From Streptomyces griseomycini (GTDB lineage Bacteria; Actinomycetota; Actinomycetes; Streptomycetales; Streptomycetaceae): a stretch of DNA of 64,000 nucleotides. The stretch is taken from assembly GCF_014203535.1 (NCBI RefSeq), contig NZ_JACHJI010000013.1:124001-188000 (forward strand). Direction: 5' to 3'. Under the pieces are notes generated by a model. It had not been told where the DNA came from and made no database searches. It saw nothing but the letters and a program-made list of their open reading frames with translations. The position numbers were made by a program, and so were the translations under genes. Below are positions 38,663-47,778 of the stretch, in pieces. Position 1 is the first letter of the stretch. The number at the start of each line of letters is the position of its first letter.

Positions 38663-39681
38663 CAGGTCTCTCCCTGCTTGCGCAGTGCGCGGCGGTAGGC
38701 CGCGGTGACGAGTGCCAGGAGCAGCAGGATCAGCACGCCCCAGGCGGCGGACGTGGAGTAGTCCCGCGGGCTGATGACGAAGGACAGGCGGTAGGCGTAC
38801 GTCACCAGGATCTCGGTGGCGTCACCCGGGCCGCCCCGGGTCAGCAGGAAGATCACCGGGAACATGTTGAAGGTCCAGATGGTGCTGAGCAGGACGACCG
38901 TGCTCGAGACGGACCGCAGCCCGGGCAGGGTGATGTGGCGGAAGCGCTGCCAGGGGCCCGCCCCGTCCATCTCCGCGGCCTCGTAGAGCTCTCCGGGGAT
39001 GGACTGCAGGCCGCCGAGGAGGGCGATGAGCATGAACGGCACGCCCACCCAGACGTTCACCGCGATGACGGAGATCTTCGCCCAGGTGGGGTCGTTCAGC
39101 CAGGAGATCCGGTCGAACCCGGCGCCGGTGAGCAGTTCGTTGAACAGACCGCTGCGTTCGTTGAACAGCAGGCGCCAGGTGAACACGGAGACGAACGCCG
39201 GCACCGCCCAGGGCAGGACCAGGGCCGTGCGGTACAGGGTGCGGCCCTTGAAGGTGCGGTTGAGCATGACGGCCAGGGCCAGCCCGAGGGCGAAGGAGAG
39301 CGCCACGCAGCTGACCGTCCACACCACGGTCCAGCCGAGCCGGTCCCAGAAGACGCCGTCGTTGAGGATCGCCCGGTAGTTGGCGAGTCCGACATGCTCG
39401 TACGTCGCGGGGATGTGGTTGACCCCGATGGTGCGCTCGACGTTGGCCTCGTTGGCGTCGGTGAAGGACAGCCAGACGCCGCGCGCGAGGGGGTATCCGA
39501 TGATCACGCCGATCACGATCACCACGGGGGCGACCATGCTCCAGGCGTACCAGTGGGTGGCCAGGGCCCTGCGCAGCCGCCCCGGGGTCCTGGGGTTCTT
39601 GTGGCCGGTGCGGTGGGCCCGGCCGCGGGCACCCTGTGTGCCCGCGGCCTTCGTCACCGGCCGGCCGGTCTCGACAGCCAT
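38659..39681 (-). CDS. malF: Maltose/maltodextrin ABC transporter permease MalF
   Basis: A 340-residue permease. After a basic cytoplasmic N-terminus it has six or so helices (for example VAPVVIVIGVIIGYPLARGVW), the large external loop, and the EAA loop IPGELYEAAEMDGAGPWQRFRHITLPGLR. The ATG start follows the malE stop by 26 bases. It forms the channel with MalG. Confidence 0.94.
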   Translation of the reverse strand: MAVETGRPVTKAAGTQGARGRAHRTGHKNPRTPGRLRRALATHWYAWSMVAPVVIVIGVIIGYPLARGVWLSFTDANEANVERTIGVNHIPATYEHVGLANYRAILNDGVFWDRLGWTVVWTVSCVALSFALGLALAVMLNRTFKGRTLYRTALVLPWAVPAFVSVFTWRLLFNERSGLFNELLTGAGFDRISWLNDPTWAKISVIAVNVWVGVPFMLIALLGGLQSIPGELYEAAEMDGAGPWQRFRHITLPGLRSVSSTVVLLSTIWTFNMFPVIFLLTRGGPGDATEILVTYAYRLSFVISPRDYSTSAAWGVLILLLLALVTAAYRRALRKQGETW

Positions 39682-39707
39682 GGGTCGTCGGTCCGCCTTC
39701 CCGTGGC

Positions 39708-40982
39708 CTACTTGTAGTCCTTGAGCAGCTTGCGGTAGGCGTCGCCGGTGCTCGACGCCGCCTCGTCCGGGCTGGTCTTGCCGGCCAGCACGTTGGCCAT
39801 CTGCAGCCGGATCGGCTCGAAGAGGGCGTTGCCCTGGGCGATCCACGGCCGCTCCACGGCCTTGTCGACCGCCGGCTTGAAGAACTTCACCATCTCGTTG
39901 TCCGCGACGGCCGGCACCTCGTAGACGGAGGTGCGGGTGGGGAGCAGGCTCAGCTTCTCGGTGGTCTCCTGCTGCACCTCGGCGGAGCTCATGTACTTCA
40001 CGAAGGCGTAGGAGGCGTCGAGGTTCTTCGAGCCGGCGTACACCGACAGGTTCCACCCGCCCTGAGGTGATCCCTGGCCGGCGCTGCCGGCCGGGACGGG
40101 GGCCACTCCGAGGTTGGCGGGATCCTTGAACCGGTCGCCCGCCTTGACGTCCTCGATGGCCCACGGGCCGTTGAGCATCATGGCGACCTTGCCCGACTTG
40201 AAGGCGTTCTGCATGTTGTTCCAGCCGTCGGACGCGTCCGTGATGGCCGCTTCGCTGTCCACCAGGTCCTTGAGGATCCGGTACGCCTCCACGCCGGGCT
40301 CGTCGTCGATGGTGACGGTCTTGTTCTTCTCGTCGACCAGGTCGCCGCCCTCGCCGTAGAGGTAGGGCAGGAACCAGTACGGGTCGTCGCCCCGCAGGTA
40401 GAGGCCGGTCGCGCCGGTCTTCTCCTTGATCCTGGCGGCGGCCGTCTTCAGCTCGGTGACGGAGGCGGGTGCCTGGACGCCGGCCTTCTTCAGCAACTCC
40501 TTGTTGTAGAAGAGCGCCAGGGTGTCGATCACCTGCGGGACCGCGTAGGTCTTCCCCTCGTACTTCGTGCTGGCCGCGGCCTGCGGGAGGTGGTCCGACG
40601 CGTCGTCGAGGGCGGCCGTGCCGTCGAGCGGGGCGAGGTAGCCGATGCTGGCGAAGTCCGCGACCCAGGCCACCTCCGTGCGCATCACGTCCGGGGCACC
40701 GGAGTTGCCGCCCGCCGCGTTCTTGAACTTGGCGTTCGCCTCGCCGAACGGCACGTTGACGTACTTGACGTCGACCTTCGGGTGTTCCTTCTCGAAACGT
40801 TCCGCGAGGGCCTGGTACGTCGCCTTCTCCGCCTCGTTGGAGGTGTCCCAGAAGGTGACGGTTCCCGACAGCTCCCCGCTGCCCCCGCCGGCACCGTTCC
40901 GGCCGTCGTCGTCCCCGCCACATGCCGAAGCCGTCATGGCCAGAGCCGCGACCAGCGCGGTGGCCGCAATGCCACGCCGCAT
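39708..40982 (-). CDS. malE: Maltose/maltodextrin-binding lipoprotein MalE
   Basis: A 424-residue extracellular solute-binding lipoprotein. The signal ends in a lipobox (MTASAC, lipidated Cys near residue 21). Family motifs are GTVTFWDTSNEAEKATYQALAERFEKEHP, VPQVIDTLALFYNKELLKKAG and MMLNGPWAIEDVKAG. First gene of the malE-malF-malG-glucosidase-lacI operon, transcribed away from malR. In acarbose producers related binding proteins carry acarbose or maltodextrins, so ligand range is worth testing. Confidence 0.95.
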   Translation of the reverse strand: MRRGIAATALVAALAMTASACGGDDDGRNGAGGGSGELSGTVTFWDTSNEAEKATYQALAERFEKEHPKVDVKYVNVPFGEANAKFKNAAGGNSGAPDVMRTEVAWVADFASIGYLAPLDGTAALDDASDHLPQAAASTKYEGKTYAVPQVIDTLALFYNKELLKKAGVQAPASVTELKTAAARIKEKTGATGLYLRGDDPYWFLPYLYGEGGDLVDEKNKTVTIDDEPGVEAYRILKDLVDSEAAITDASDGWNNMQNAFKSGKVAMMLNGPWAIEDVKAGDRFKDPANLGVAPVPAGSAGQGSPQGGWNLSVYAGSKNLDASYAFVKYMSSAEVQQETTEKLSLLPTRTSVYEVPAVADNEMVKFFKPAVDKAVERPWIAQGNALFEPIRLQMANVLAGKTSPDEAASSTGDAYRKLLKDYK

Positions 40983-41102
40983 TGTGAACTCCCCTGTTTC
41001 TTCCCGGAATTGGGCGGAGGCATCGAGGCCTCACGCCAACCGCTCCTGCGCGGCGCCGGGGTTGCCAGGAACGTAACAGGGACGAAAGGACGCCGAAAGA
41101 TG

Positions 41103-41131
41103 TTGCGGCAATTTGCTGCAAGTTTTTTCAG
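41103..41131 (-). promoter_or_regulatory. Tandem TTGCNGCAA operators between malE and malR
   Basis: TTGCGGCAA (41103-41111) and TTGCTGCAA (41113-41121) are two small palindromes whose centres are exactly 10 bases (one helical turn) apart, followed by CTGAAA on the opposite strand. On the malE strand the block contains CTGAAA…CTTGCAGCAAATTGC. Its location in the 243-base divergent intergenic region fits autoregulation of malR and repression of malE. Confidence 0.65.
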
Positions 41132-41225
41132 CCATTGTGCGGGCGGCGGACAGGCGTACTGCGCAGCCCCGTCGTTTTCCCCACGCAGTGGGCACAGCGG
41201 CGGCCGGCGGGTAAAGTGCCCTGCC

Positions 41226-42263
41226 ATGACCATGCGGCTCGCCGACATCGCAGCCCAGGCGGGCGTCAGCAAGGCCACGGTCAGCCGCGTGCTCAACGGC
41301 GCGCGCGGTGTGGCCACGGACACCCGCGACTCCGTGCTCGCCGCACTCGACACGCTGGGGTACGAGTACCCGTCACGGCAGCGGCGTGCGGAGCTGGTCG
41401 GTCTGATCACACCGGAGCTGGACAATCCCGTCTTCCCCGCGCTGGCCGAAGTGATGGGGCAGGCGCTCACGCGCCGGGGGTACACGCCCGTCCTGGCCAC
41501 GCAGACGCCGGGGGGTTCGACCGAGGACGAACTCACCGAGATGCTCGTGGGCCGCGGGGTAGCCGGCATCGTCTTCGTCTCCGGGCTGCACGCCGACACC
41601 ACCGCAGACACCGGACGCTATGACCGGCTGCACCGGCAGCGGGTGCCCTTCGTGCTCGTCAACGGGTTCTCCCCCCGGATCGAGGCGCCCTTCGTCTCCC
41701 CGGACGACCGGGCCGCCATGCGTCTGGCCGTGGCGCATCTGGCCGAGCTGGGACACGAGCGCATCGGGCTCGCGCTCGGGCCGGAGCGCTTCGTGCCGGT
41801 CCAGCGCAAGATCGAGGGCTTCCGCGTCGGTATGCACGAGCACCTGGGACTGTCTGCGCAGGAGGCCGGGGAACTGATCCAGCACTCGCTGTTCTCTCTG
41901 GAAGGGGGCCAGGCAGCGGCGTCCGCGCTGATCGACAGGGGGTGCACGGCTGTCGTGTGCGCCAGCGACATGATGGCCCTCGGCGCTGTCCGGGCCGCGC
42001 GCCAGAGGGGCCTTGCGGTTCCCGGCGACCTCTCGGTCGTCGGCTTCGACGACTCGCCGCTCATCGCCTTCACCGACCCTCCGCTGACCACGATCAGACA
42101 GCCCGTCAAGGCGATGGGGCAGATCGCCGTGGACGCGCTGCTGGAGGAGATGTCCGGAACGCCGCCGCCGCGCACCGAGTTCGTCCTCATGCCGGAACTG
42201 GTGGTCCGGGGGTCCACCGCCGCCGCTCCGCGGGACGGCCGGCGCCCGCCGGGCCGGCACTGA
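41226..42263 (+). CDS. malR: LacI-family maltose regulator MalR
   Basis: A 345-residue LacI repressor, divergent from malE, the position of malR in Streptomyces. Helix-turn-helix: RLADIAAQAGVSKATVSRVLNGARGV. Ligand domain: ELVGLITPELDNPVFPALAEVMGQ, GIVFVSGLHADTTAD, VVGFDDSPLIAFTDPPLTTIRQP. The C-terminus has a Pro/Arg/Gly tail. Closely similar to the second LacI gene at 35020-36069. By family knowledge it represses mal and amylase genes in the absence of maltodextrins; the shared operators here suggest it may also read the inhibitor cluster, which begins just past it. Confidence 0.93.
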   Translation: MTMRLADIAAQAGVSKATVSRVLNGARGVATDTRDSVLAALDTLGYEYPSRQRRAELVGLITPELDNPVFPALAEVMGQALTRRGYTPVLATQTPGGSTEDELTEMLVGRGVAGIVFVSGLHADTTADTGRYDRLHRQRVPFVLVNGFSPRIEAPFVSPDDRAAMRLAVAHLAELGHERIGLALGPERFVPVQRKIEGFRVGMHEHLGLSAQEAGELIQHSLFSLEGGQAAASALIDRGCTAVVCASDMMALGAVRAARQRGLAVPGDLSVVGFDDSPLIAFTDPPLTTIRQPVKAMGQIAVDALLEEMSGTPPPRTEFVLMPELVVRGSTAAAPRDGRRPPGRH

Positions 42264-42333
42264 CCCGCCGGCCACCACCCGGACACGACACCCCGGAGCG
42301 GCCGAGGTCCCGTGGTCCCGGTCCGGCCCGGCG

Positions 42334-43313
42334 TCACGCGGACGCGAGCAGCGGACGCCACCAGTCCGCGTGGCGCTCGTACCACTGGGCGGTCTCGGCC
42401 AGGGCGGCCGCGAAGTCGGTGCGGGGCCGGTATCCGAGTTCGGCGGTGATCTTGCCGTGGTCGACCGCGTAGCGCCGGTCGTGCCCCTTGCGGTCCTCGA
42501 CGTGTTCGATCCGCTCCGGGCCCGCGCCGCACAGGGCGAGCAGCCGGTGTGTGAGCTCCAGGTTGGACAGCGGGGTGCCGCCCCCGATGTTGTAGACCTC
42601 CCCCGGCCGGCCCGACACGCGGACGAGTTCGACGGCCCGGACGTGGTCGTCGACGTACAGCCAGTCGCGCTCGTACCGTCCGTCGCCGTAGAGCGGGACG
42701 GTGCCGCCGGACAGCAGGCGGGCCAGGAAGTGCGGGATGAGCTTCTCCGGGTGCTGGTGGGGCCCGAAGTCGTTCGAGCAGCGGGTCACCCGGACGTCCG
42801 GTCCGTGCGTGCGGTGATGGGCCAGGGCGATCAGGTCCGAGGCCGCCTTCGACGCCGCGTACGGCGAGGTGGGCCGCAGGGGATCGCTCTCCTTGGCGGC
42901 CCCCCCGGGGGGAGGGAGCCGTACACCTCGTCGGTGGAGACGTGCACGAAGGTGCGCACGCCGTGGCGGAGCGCGGCGTCGAGCAGCACCTGGGTGCCCA
43001 GCACATTGGTGCGGGTGAAGGCGCCGCCGTCGGCGATGGAACGGTCGACGTGCGACTCGGCGGCGAAGTGCACGATCTGGTCGTGGCGTCGGGCCAGCGC
43101 GTCCACCAGGGACGCGTCGCACACGTCGCCCTGGACGAAGGTGAGGTCGGGGTGGTCGCGCACCGCGTGGAGGTGTGCGAGGCTGCCGGCGTAGGTGAGT
43201 TTGTCGAGGACGGTCACCGCCGTGCCCCCGGGTCCTCGGGGCGACAGGAGGTGGCGTACGTAGGCGGAGCCGATGAAGCCCGCCCCGCCGGTGACGAGGA
43301 TCGCTGCGTTCAT
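42334..43313 (-). CDS. rfbB: dTDP-glucose 4,6-dehydratase, interrupted by a 1-base frameshift
   Basis: Would make dTDP-4-keto-6-deoxyglucose, the precursor of the amino-deoxyhexose. The first frame (ATG at 43313) gives ILVTGGAGFIGSAYVRHLLS through HVSTDEVYGSLPPGG. The second resumes with AAKESDPLRPTSPYAASKAASDLIA (catalytic YxxxK) to the natural end …DWWRPLLASA. The break is in a run of seven C and six G on the plus strand at 42900-42912; one more base restores a full-length protein of about 326 residues. No other damage is seen. AcbB-like by context. It overlaps rfbA by ATGA. Confidence 0.85.
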
Positions 43314-44377
43314 GGGGTGAGGTACACCTTGCTGTGGTCGCCGATCACCAGACGGTGAGCTTGCGGAAGACGGGGGGCCGGGCCCACGACGGCGCCGCGG
43401 CCGATGAGGGACGCCTCGATGCGGGACGCCCCCTCGACCTGCGCGCCGCGCAGCAGGACGGAGTACTCGACGGCACTGTCCTCGACCCGGCAGTCCTCCC
43501 CGATGGAGGTGTACGGGCCGACGCTGGAGTTGCTGACGACGGCGCCCGCGCCGATGACCACCGGGCCGACGACGCGTGACCCGCGCACCACCGCGCCCTC
43601 GGCCACCCGGACCCGGCCGATCAGCGTGCTGTGCGCGTCGACCTTGCCCTCGATCCGGCCCTCCAGCCCGTCGAGGACGTGGCGGTTGACCTCCAGCATG
43701 TCCTCCGCGCTGCCGGTGTCGCGCCAGGGCCGGGTGGTGGTCTCGGCGCGCACGCACAGCCCTTGGTCGACCATCCACTGCACGGCGTGGGTGATCTCCA
43801 GCTCGCCGCGTGCCGAGGGGGCGATGGCGCGCACCGCCTCGTGCACGGCCGGGCTGAAGGCGTACACGCCGATGAGGGCGAGCGCGCTGCGCGGAGTGTC
43901 GGGCTTCTCCTCCAGGCGCAGCACGTTCCCTTCGGCGTCGACCTCCGCGACTCCGAACGCGGAGGGGTCCGCTACGGGGGTCAGCAGCAGCCGGGCCGCC
44001 GCGGCGTCGGCGGCGGCAAGACGCACGAAGTCGGTGACCCCCTGCGGGAGGTAGTTGTCGCCCAGGTACAGCAGGAAGTCGTCGTCGCCGAGGAAGTCGC
44101 GGGCGATGCGCACCGCGTGCGCGAGGCCGAGCGGGCGGGACTGTTGCAGGTAGGTGATGCGTAACCCGAACTCTGCACCGTCACCGGCCAGTTCGCGGAT
44201 CTCGCGGCCGTGCGACCCCACGACGACGCCGACTTCCCGGATGCCCGCCGCGACGAGGGAGTCCAGCGCGTAGAACAGCACGGGTCTGTTGGCGACGGGG
44301 AGCAGCTGCTTGGCGCCGGTGTGCGTGAACGGCCTCAGTCTGCTGCCGGTTCCACCTGCCAGGACCAGGGCCTTCAC
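43310..44377 (-). CDS. rfbA: Glucose-1-phosphate thymidylyltransferase, long StrD/AcbA type
   Basis: A 355-residue enzyme making dTDP-glucose. The nucleotidyl-transfer loop is VKALVLAGGTGSRLRPFTHTGAKQLLPVANRPVL. FLLYLGDNYLPQGV and LEEKPDTPRS follow, and the last 110 residues are a left-handed beta-helix. This long form (about 355 residues versus 290 for RmlA) is typical of antibiotic sugar clusters such as strD and acbA. The GTG start has GGAGG 5 bases upstream; sequence before it is not family-like. It is the first gene of the leftward pair and divergent from the aminotransferase. Confidence 0.93.
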   Translation of the reverse strand: MKALVLAGGTGSRLRPFTHTGAKQLLPVANRPVLFYALDSLVAAGIREVGVVVGSHGREIRELAGDGAEFGLRITYLQQSRPLGLAHAVRIARDFLGDDDFLLYLGDNYLPQGVTDFVRLAAADAAAARLLLTPVADPSAFGVAEVDAEGNVLRLEEKPDTPRSALALIGVYAFSPAVHEAVRAIAPSARGELEITHAVQWMVDQGLCVRAETTTRPWRDTGSAEDMLEVNRHVLDGLEGRIEGKVDAHSTLIGRVRVAEGAVVRGSRVVGPVVIGAGAVVSNSSVGPYTSIGEDCRVEDSAVEYSVLLRGAQVEGASRIEASLIGRGAVVGPAPRLPQAHRLVIGDHSKVYLTP

Positions 44378-44636
44378 CTCGGCCTCCGCGGGGGCGGACC
44401 GGTCGGGGGGCGTTTTCTCACAGGTCTCTCCTCGCATGAGAGGCGTGGCGTCGCCGTGGGCACATCGACTCAAGCAGACTGCCGCGCCCCCTCGCAACAA
44501 TTTTCTGAAACGATCCGCAAAGTCTTGCAGCCGTCTGTGTTCAAGTGTTTGACTCAAGTCGAACAGCCAACCGTGGTGTGTCACACCGCAGTTCGCCGGT
44601 GATCGCGTACAGCCGGTCCGACGAGCAGGGACAGCG
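44378..44636. promoter_or_regulatory. Divergent promoter region of the inhibitor cluster
   Basis: A 259-base, relatively AT-rich region driving rfbA-rfbB to the left and the long operon to the right. At 44493-44530 it holds CGCAACAA, CTGAAACG, CCGCAAAG and CTTGCAG in order. CTGAAACG-N11-CTTGCAG (44505-44530) is nearly the same arrangement as at the secreted amylase (N12) and shares words with malE/malR and the protein-inhibitor gene. Inference: MalR-type or similar LacI control links inhibitor production to maltodextrin supply. Confidence 0.55.
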
Positions 44637-45929
44637 ATGACAGGTTTACGGCAGACCCAGCACCTGGCACGGGAGGCCCGGCATCTGGCGCCGGGCGCTT
44701 CCGAGGAAGCCGTTCACGGACGCCGGGTGTTCGCCGAGGGGCACGGTCCCGTGCTGACCGACCTCGACGGCAACCAGTACCTCGACTTCGCCGCCGGCAC
44801 CCTCACCCAGTCCCTGGGCCACGGGCACCCGGAGGTGGTCGAGGCGCTCACCGCCCAGGCCCGCCGTCTGTGGAACGTCCACGACAGCGCCACTCCGGAC
44901 CGCGCCGGCCTGCTGGACCTGCTCGCCAGGCTGCTGCCCGAACGGCTCGACACCTACGCGTTCTTCTCCACCGGCGCGGAGGTGGTCGAGGCCGCACTGC
45001 GGGTCGTCCAGGCGACCGCGCCGCCGGGACGCAACCGGATCGGCGCCCTGCGGCACGGCTTCCACGGCAAGACCATGGGGGCCAGGATGCTCGTGCACTG
45101 GGACATCGGCCACCAGGCGTTCAGCGGCAACAGCGTGCTGGGCTACAGCCCTTACTGCTACCGCTGCCCCCTGGGGCTGGAGTACCCGTCGTGCGACGTG
45201 CGCTGCGCGACGCTGGTGCGCCGGCACATCGCCGAGAAGCCCAACGTCTCCGCGCTGGTCTTCGAACCCGTCCTCGGCGCGGCGGGGGTCGTCGTGCCGC
45301 CGCCGGGTTACTGGGAACGCATCGCGGACGCCTGCCGGGAGGGCGGCGTCCTGCTCGTCGCGGACGAGGTGCTCACCGGCGGCGGACGCACGGGGGCCTT
45401 CCTCGCCAGTGACCTCTTCGGCGTCGAACCGGACCTGGCGATGCTGTCCAAGGGCACCGCGAGCGGGTTCCCCTTCGCCGTTCTCGCCGGCCGTGCGGAG
45501 CTGCTGCGCAGGCCGGAAGCGGCCATCTCGGGGGCGTACGCCTCGACGTACGCGAGCAACCCGCTGGGCATCGCCGCCGCCCGCGCCACGCTCGAGGTCG
45601 TCGAGCGCGACCGGCTGATCGACCGCGTACGCGTCCTCGGCGAGATCATGGAGGACCGGCTGCGCGTCCTGGAGTCCCGCTTCGACCGGCTGGGCCAGGT
45701 GCGCGGCCTCGGACTGCTGTGGGGCCTGGAGTTCGTCACCGATCCCGCCGCCCGCACACCCGCGCCGGAGACGGCCCGGGCCGTCTACACCACGGCCCTG
45801 GACCTGGGACTGCGCACCTCCCTCGGAGGCCACATCCTGCGCCTGGCCCCGCCGTTCACACTCGACGAGGCGCTGCTCGAGGAGGGTCTGCGGCTGTTGG
45901 AGAAGGCCCTCGAACGGGTGATCGCGTGA
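44637..45929 (+). CDS. PLP-dependent sugar aminotransferase, class III (AcbV-like)
   Basis: A 430-residue class-III aminotransferase. The fold signature is LTDLDGNQYLDFAAGTLTQSLGHGHPEVVEAL. The cofactor Asp is in LLVADEVLTGGGRTGAF and the PLP lysine in MLSKGTASGFPFAV. Two Cys pairs around CYRCPLGLEYPSCDVRC may bind metal. By context it would aminate dTDP-4-keto-6-deoxyglucose to dTDP-4-amino-4,6-dideoxyglucose, the nitrogen donor unit of an acarviosyl group, as AcbV does. First gene of the rightward operon; its stop overlaps the ATPase start (GTGA). Confidence 0.88.
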   Translation: MTGLRQTQHLAREARHLAPGASEEAVHGRRVFAEGHGPVLTDLDGNQYLDFAAGTLTQSLGHGHPEVVEALTAQARRLWNVHDSATPDRAGLLDLLARLLPERLDTYAFFSTGAEVVEAALRVVQATAPPGRNRIGALRHGFHGKTMGARMLVHWDIGHQAFSGNSVLGYSPYCYRCPLGLEYPSCDVRCATLVRRHIAEKPNVSALVFEPVLGAAGVVVPPPGYWERIADACREGGVLLVADEVLTGGGRTGAFLASDLFGVEPDLAMLSKGTASGFPFAVLAGRAELLRRPEAAISGAYASTYASNPLGIAAARATLEVVERDRLIDRVRVLGEIMEDRLRVLESRFDRLGQVRGLGLLWGLEFVTDPAARTPAPETARAVYTTALDLGLRTSLGGHILRLAPPFTLDEALLEEGLRLLEKALERVIA

Positions 45930-46972
45930 TCGTGGCGGAGCGCCTCGTCAAGGAGTTCCGGCTGGCCGAACGCAAACCCGGCCTGCTCGGCAGCCTCTCC
46001 ACCCTCCTCACCCGCCGCCACCGCGTGGTGCGCGCGGTCGACGACGTCTCCTTCGAGATACCGGCCGGCACCAAGACGGCCTACATCGGCGCCAACGGGG
46101 CCGGCAAGTCGACCACGATCAAGATGCTGACCGGCATCATGACCCCCACCTCCGGCCGCTGCACGGTCGCCGGCCTGGAGCCGTACCGGCACCGGCAGCG
46201 CAACGCCCGCACCATCGGCGTCGTCTTCGGCCAGCGCAGCCAGCTGTGGTGGGACCTGTCGGTGCCGGACTCCTTCCGCATCCTGCGCCGCGTCTACGAC
46301 ATCCCCGAGCCGGTCTACCGGCGCAACCTCGACCTGTTCCGCGAGCTCCTCGACATCGACGCGCTGGGTCCGACCCCCGTACGGCAGCTGAGCCTCGGCC
46401 AGCGCATGCGCGCCGAGATCGCGGCGAGCCTGCTGCACGACCCCGCCGTCCTGTTCTGGGACGAGCCCACCATCGGCCTCGACATGGTGCTCAAGGACGC
46501 GGTGCGCCACCTGGTCAACCGCGCCCACCGGGAGCTGGGCACCACCGTGGTGCTCACCAGCCACGACATCGCCGACATCGGCGCGATCTGCGACAGCGCC
46601 CTGGTCGTCGACCACGGCCGGGTCGTCCACCAGGGGACCCTGAAGGACCTGCTGCGCACCGCCGACCACCGCTCGGTCGTCTTCGACCACCGGGACGGCA
46701 CCGCGGCCGGTACCGTCCGCGCCCGCATCGAGGCCGGTCTGCCGGGCGTGCGCGCCACACCGGACGACGGCGGCCGCATCCGCGTCGACTACCCGGCCGG
46801 CCGCTACACCTCCCGGCAGGTCCTCACCTTCCTCCTGGACCACTTCGACCTCGCCGACTGGTACGCCCCCGAACCCGGCCTGGAGGACGTGCTCCGCAAG
46901 ATCTACGGCCGCGCACGCGTTCCCGGCGACACACCCGACGGGGCCGGCCGTACACCTGACGGTGCCGCATGA
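45926..46972 (+). CDS. ABC transporter ATP-binding protein (AcbW-like exporter)
   Basis: A 348-residue ATPase. Walker A is YIGANGAGKSTTIKML, the signature is QLSLGQRMRAEIAASLLH, Walker B is AVLFWDEPTIGLD and the switch is LTSHDIADIG. A C-terminal extension of about 100 residues is typical of ABC-2 exporter ATPases. It is followed by two overlapping permease genes, as in acbWXY. Likely exports the finished inhibitor. The GTG start overlaps the aminotransferase stop. Confidence 0.9.
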   Translation: MIVAERLVKEFRLAERKPGLLGSLSTLLTRRHRVVRAVDDVSFEIPAGTKTAYIGANGAGKSTTIKMLTGIMTPTSGRCTVAGLEPYRHRQRNARTIGVVFGQRSQLWWDLSVPDSFRILRRVYDIPEPVYRRNLDLFRELLDIDALGPTPVRQLSLGQRMRAEIAASLLHDPAVLFWDEPTIGLDMVLKDAVRHLVNRAHRELGTTVVLTSHDIADIGAICDSALVVDHGRVVHQGTLKDLLRTADHRSVVFDHRDGTAAGTVRARIEAGLPGVRATPDDGGRIRVDYPAGRYTSRQVLTFLLDHFDLADWYAPEPGLEDVLRKIYGRARVPGDTPDGAGRTPDGAA

Positions 46973-47778
46973 CCGCCCGCCTGCGCCGCTACACGCCGTT
47001 CGCCACCAGCGGCCTGCAGTCCCTGCTGCAGTACCGCTCGATGTTCGCGATGACCGCGATGACCGCGGCCGCCGGCGCGGCGGTGACCGTCTTCCTGTGG
47101 CGCGCCGTGTACGCGGGCACACCCGGCCGCGGACCCGGCGGCTTCACCGTGGAGGACATCACCACCTACCTGCTGGTGGCCCAGATCCTGCAGGTGCTGC
47201 ACACCAACCGGGTGGACGACGAGGTCGCGGCCGAGGTGTACCGGGGTGACGTCGCGGTCATGCTGGTGCGCCCCGTCAGCTACCCGGTGATGCGGTTCTT
47301 CGCCTGCCTGCCCGTGGTGGGGGCCAACGCCGTCCTGGTCGGCCTGCCGGTCCTCGGCCTGTTCGCGCTGCTCGTCCCGCTCACCGCGCCCCGGCCGGCG
47401 GACCTGCTGCTGTTCACCGTCTCCACCGCCCTGTCGGTGCTGCTGGCGTTCTGTGTGAACCTGCTGACCGGCATGACCGGTTTCCTCACCACCAACACCT
47501 GGGGCGTGCGGATGGTCAAGCAGAGCGTCGTCGCCTTCTTCGCCGGACAGCTCGTGCCGCTCGCGCTGATGCCGGGCCCGCTGGCCGCGCTCGCGAAGGT
47601 CCTGCCCTTCCGCGGCATGGTCGACGGTCCGCTGACCCTGCTGCTCGGCCGCTACGACGGCTGGACGGACGCCGCCGGGGTGCTCGTCCAGCAGGCGGCC
47701 TGGGCGGCCGGGCTGTCGCTGCTGTGCGCCGCGCTGTGGCGCGCCGCCCTGGGACGGCTGGAGGTGCTCGGCGGATGA
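46969..47778 (+). CDS. ABC-2 type permease (AcbX-like)
   Basis: A 269-residue membrane protein with six hydrophobic segments (for example AMTAMTAAAGAAVTVFLW, GLPVLGLFALLVPLTA and LSVLLAFCVNLLTGMTGFLT). It belongs to the ABC-2/DUF990-like permeases. It starts by ATGA overlap with the ATPase and ends by ATGA overlap with the second permease, so the three are translated together. Confidence 0.87.
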   Translation: MTARLRRYTPFATSGLQSLLQYRSMFAMTAMTAAAGAAVTVFLWRAVYAGTPGRGPGGFTVEDITTYLLVAQILQVLHTNRVDDEVAAEVYRGDVAVMLVRPVSYPVMRFFACLPVVGANAVLVGLPVLGLFALLVPLTAPRPADLLLFTVSTALSVLLAFCVNLLTGMTGFLTTNTWGVRMVKQSVVAFFAGQLVPLALMPGPLAALAKVLPFRGMVDGPLTLLLGRYDGWTDAAGVLVQQAAWAAGLSLLCAALWRAALGRLEVLGG

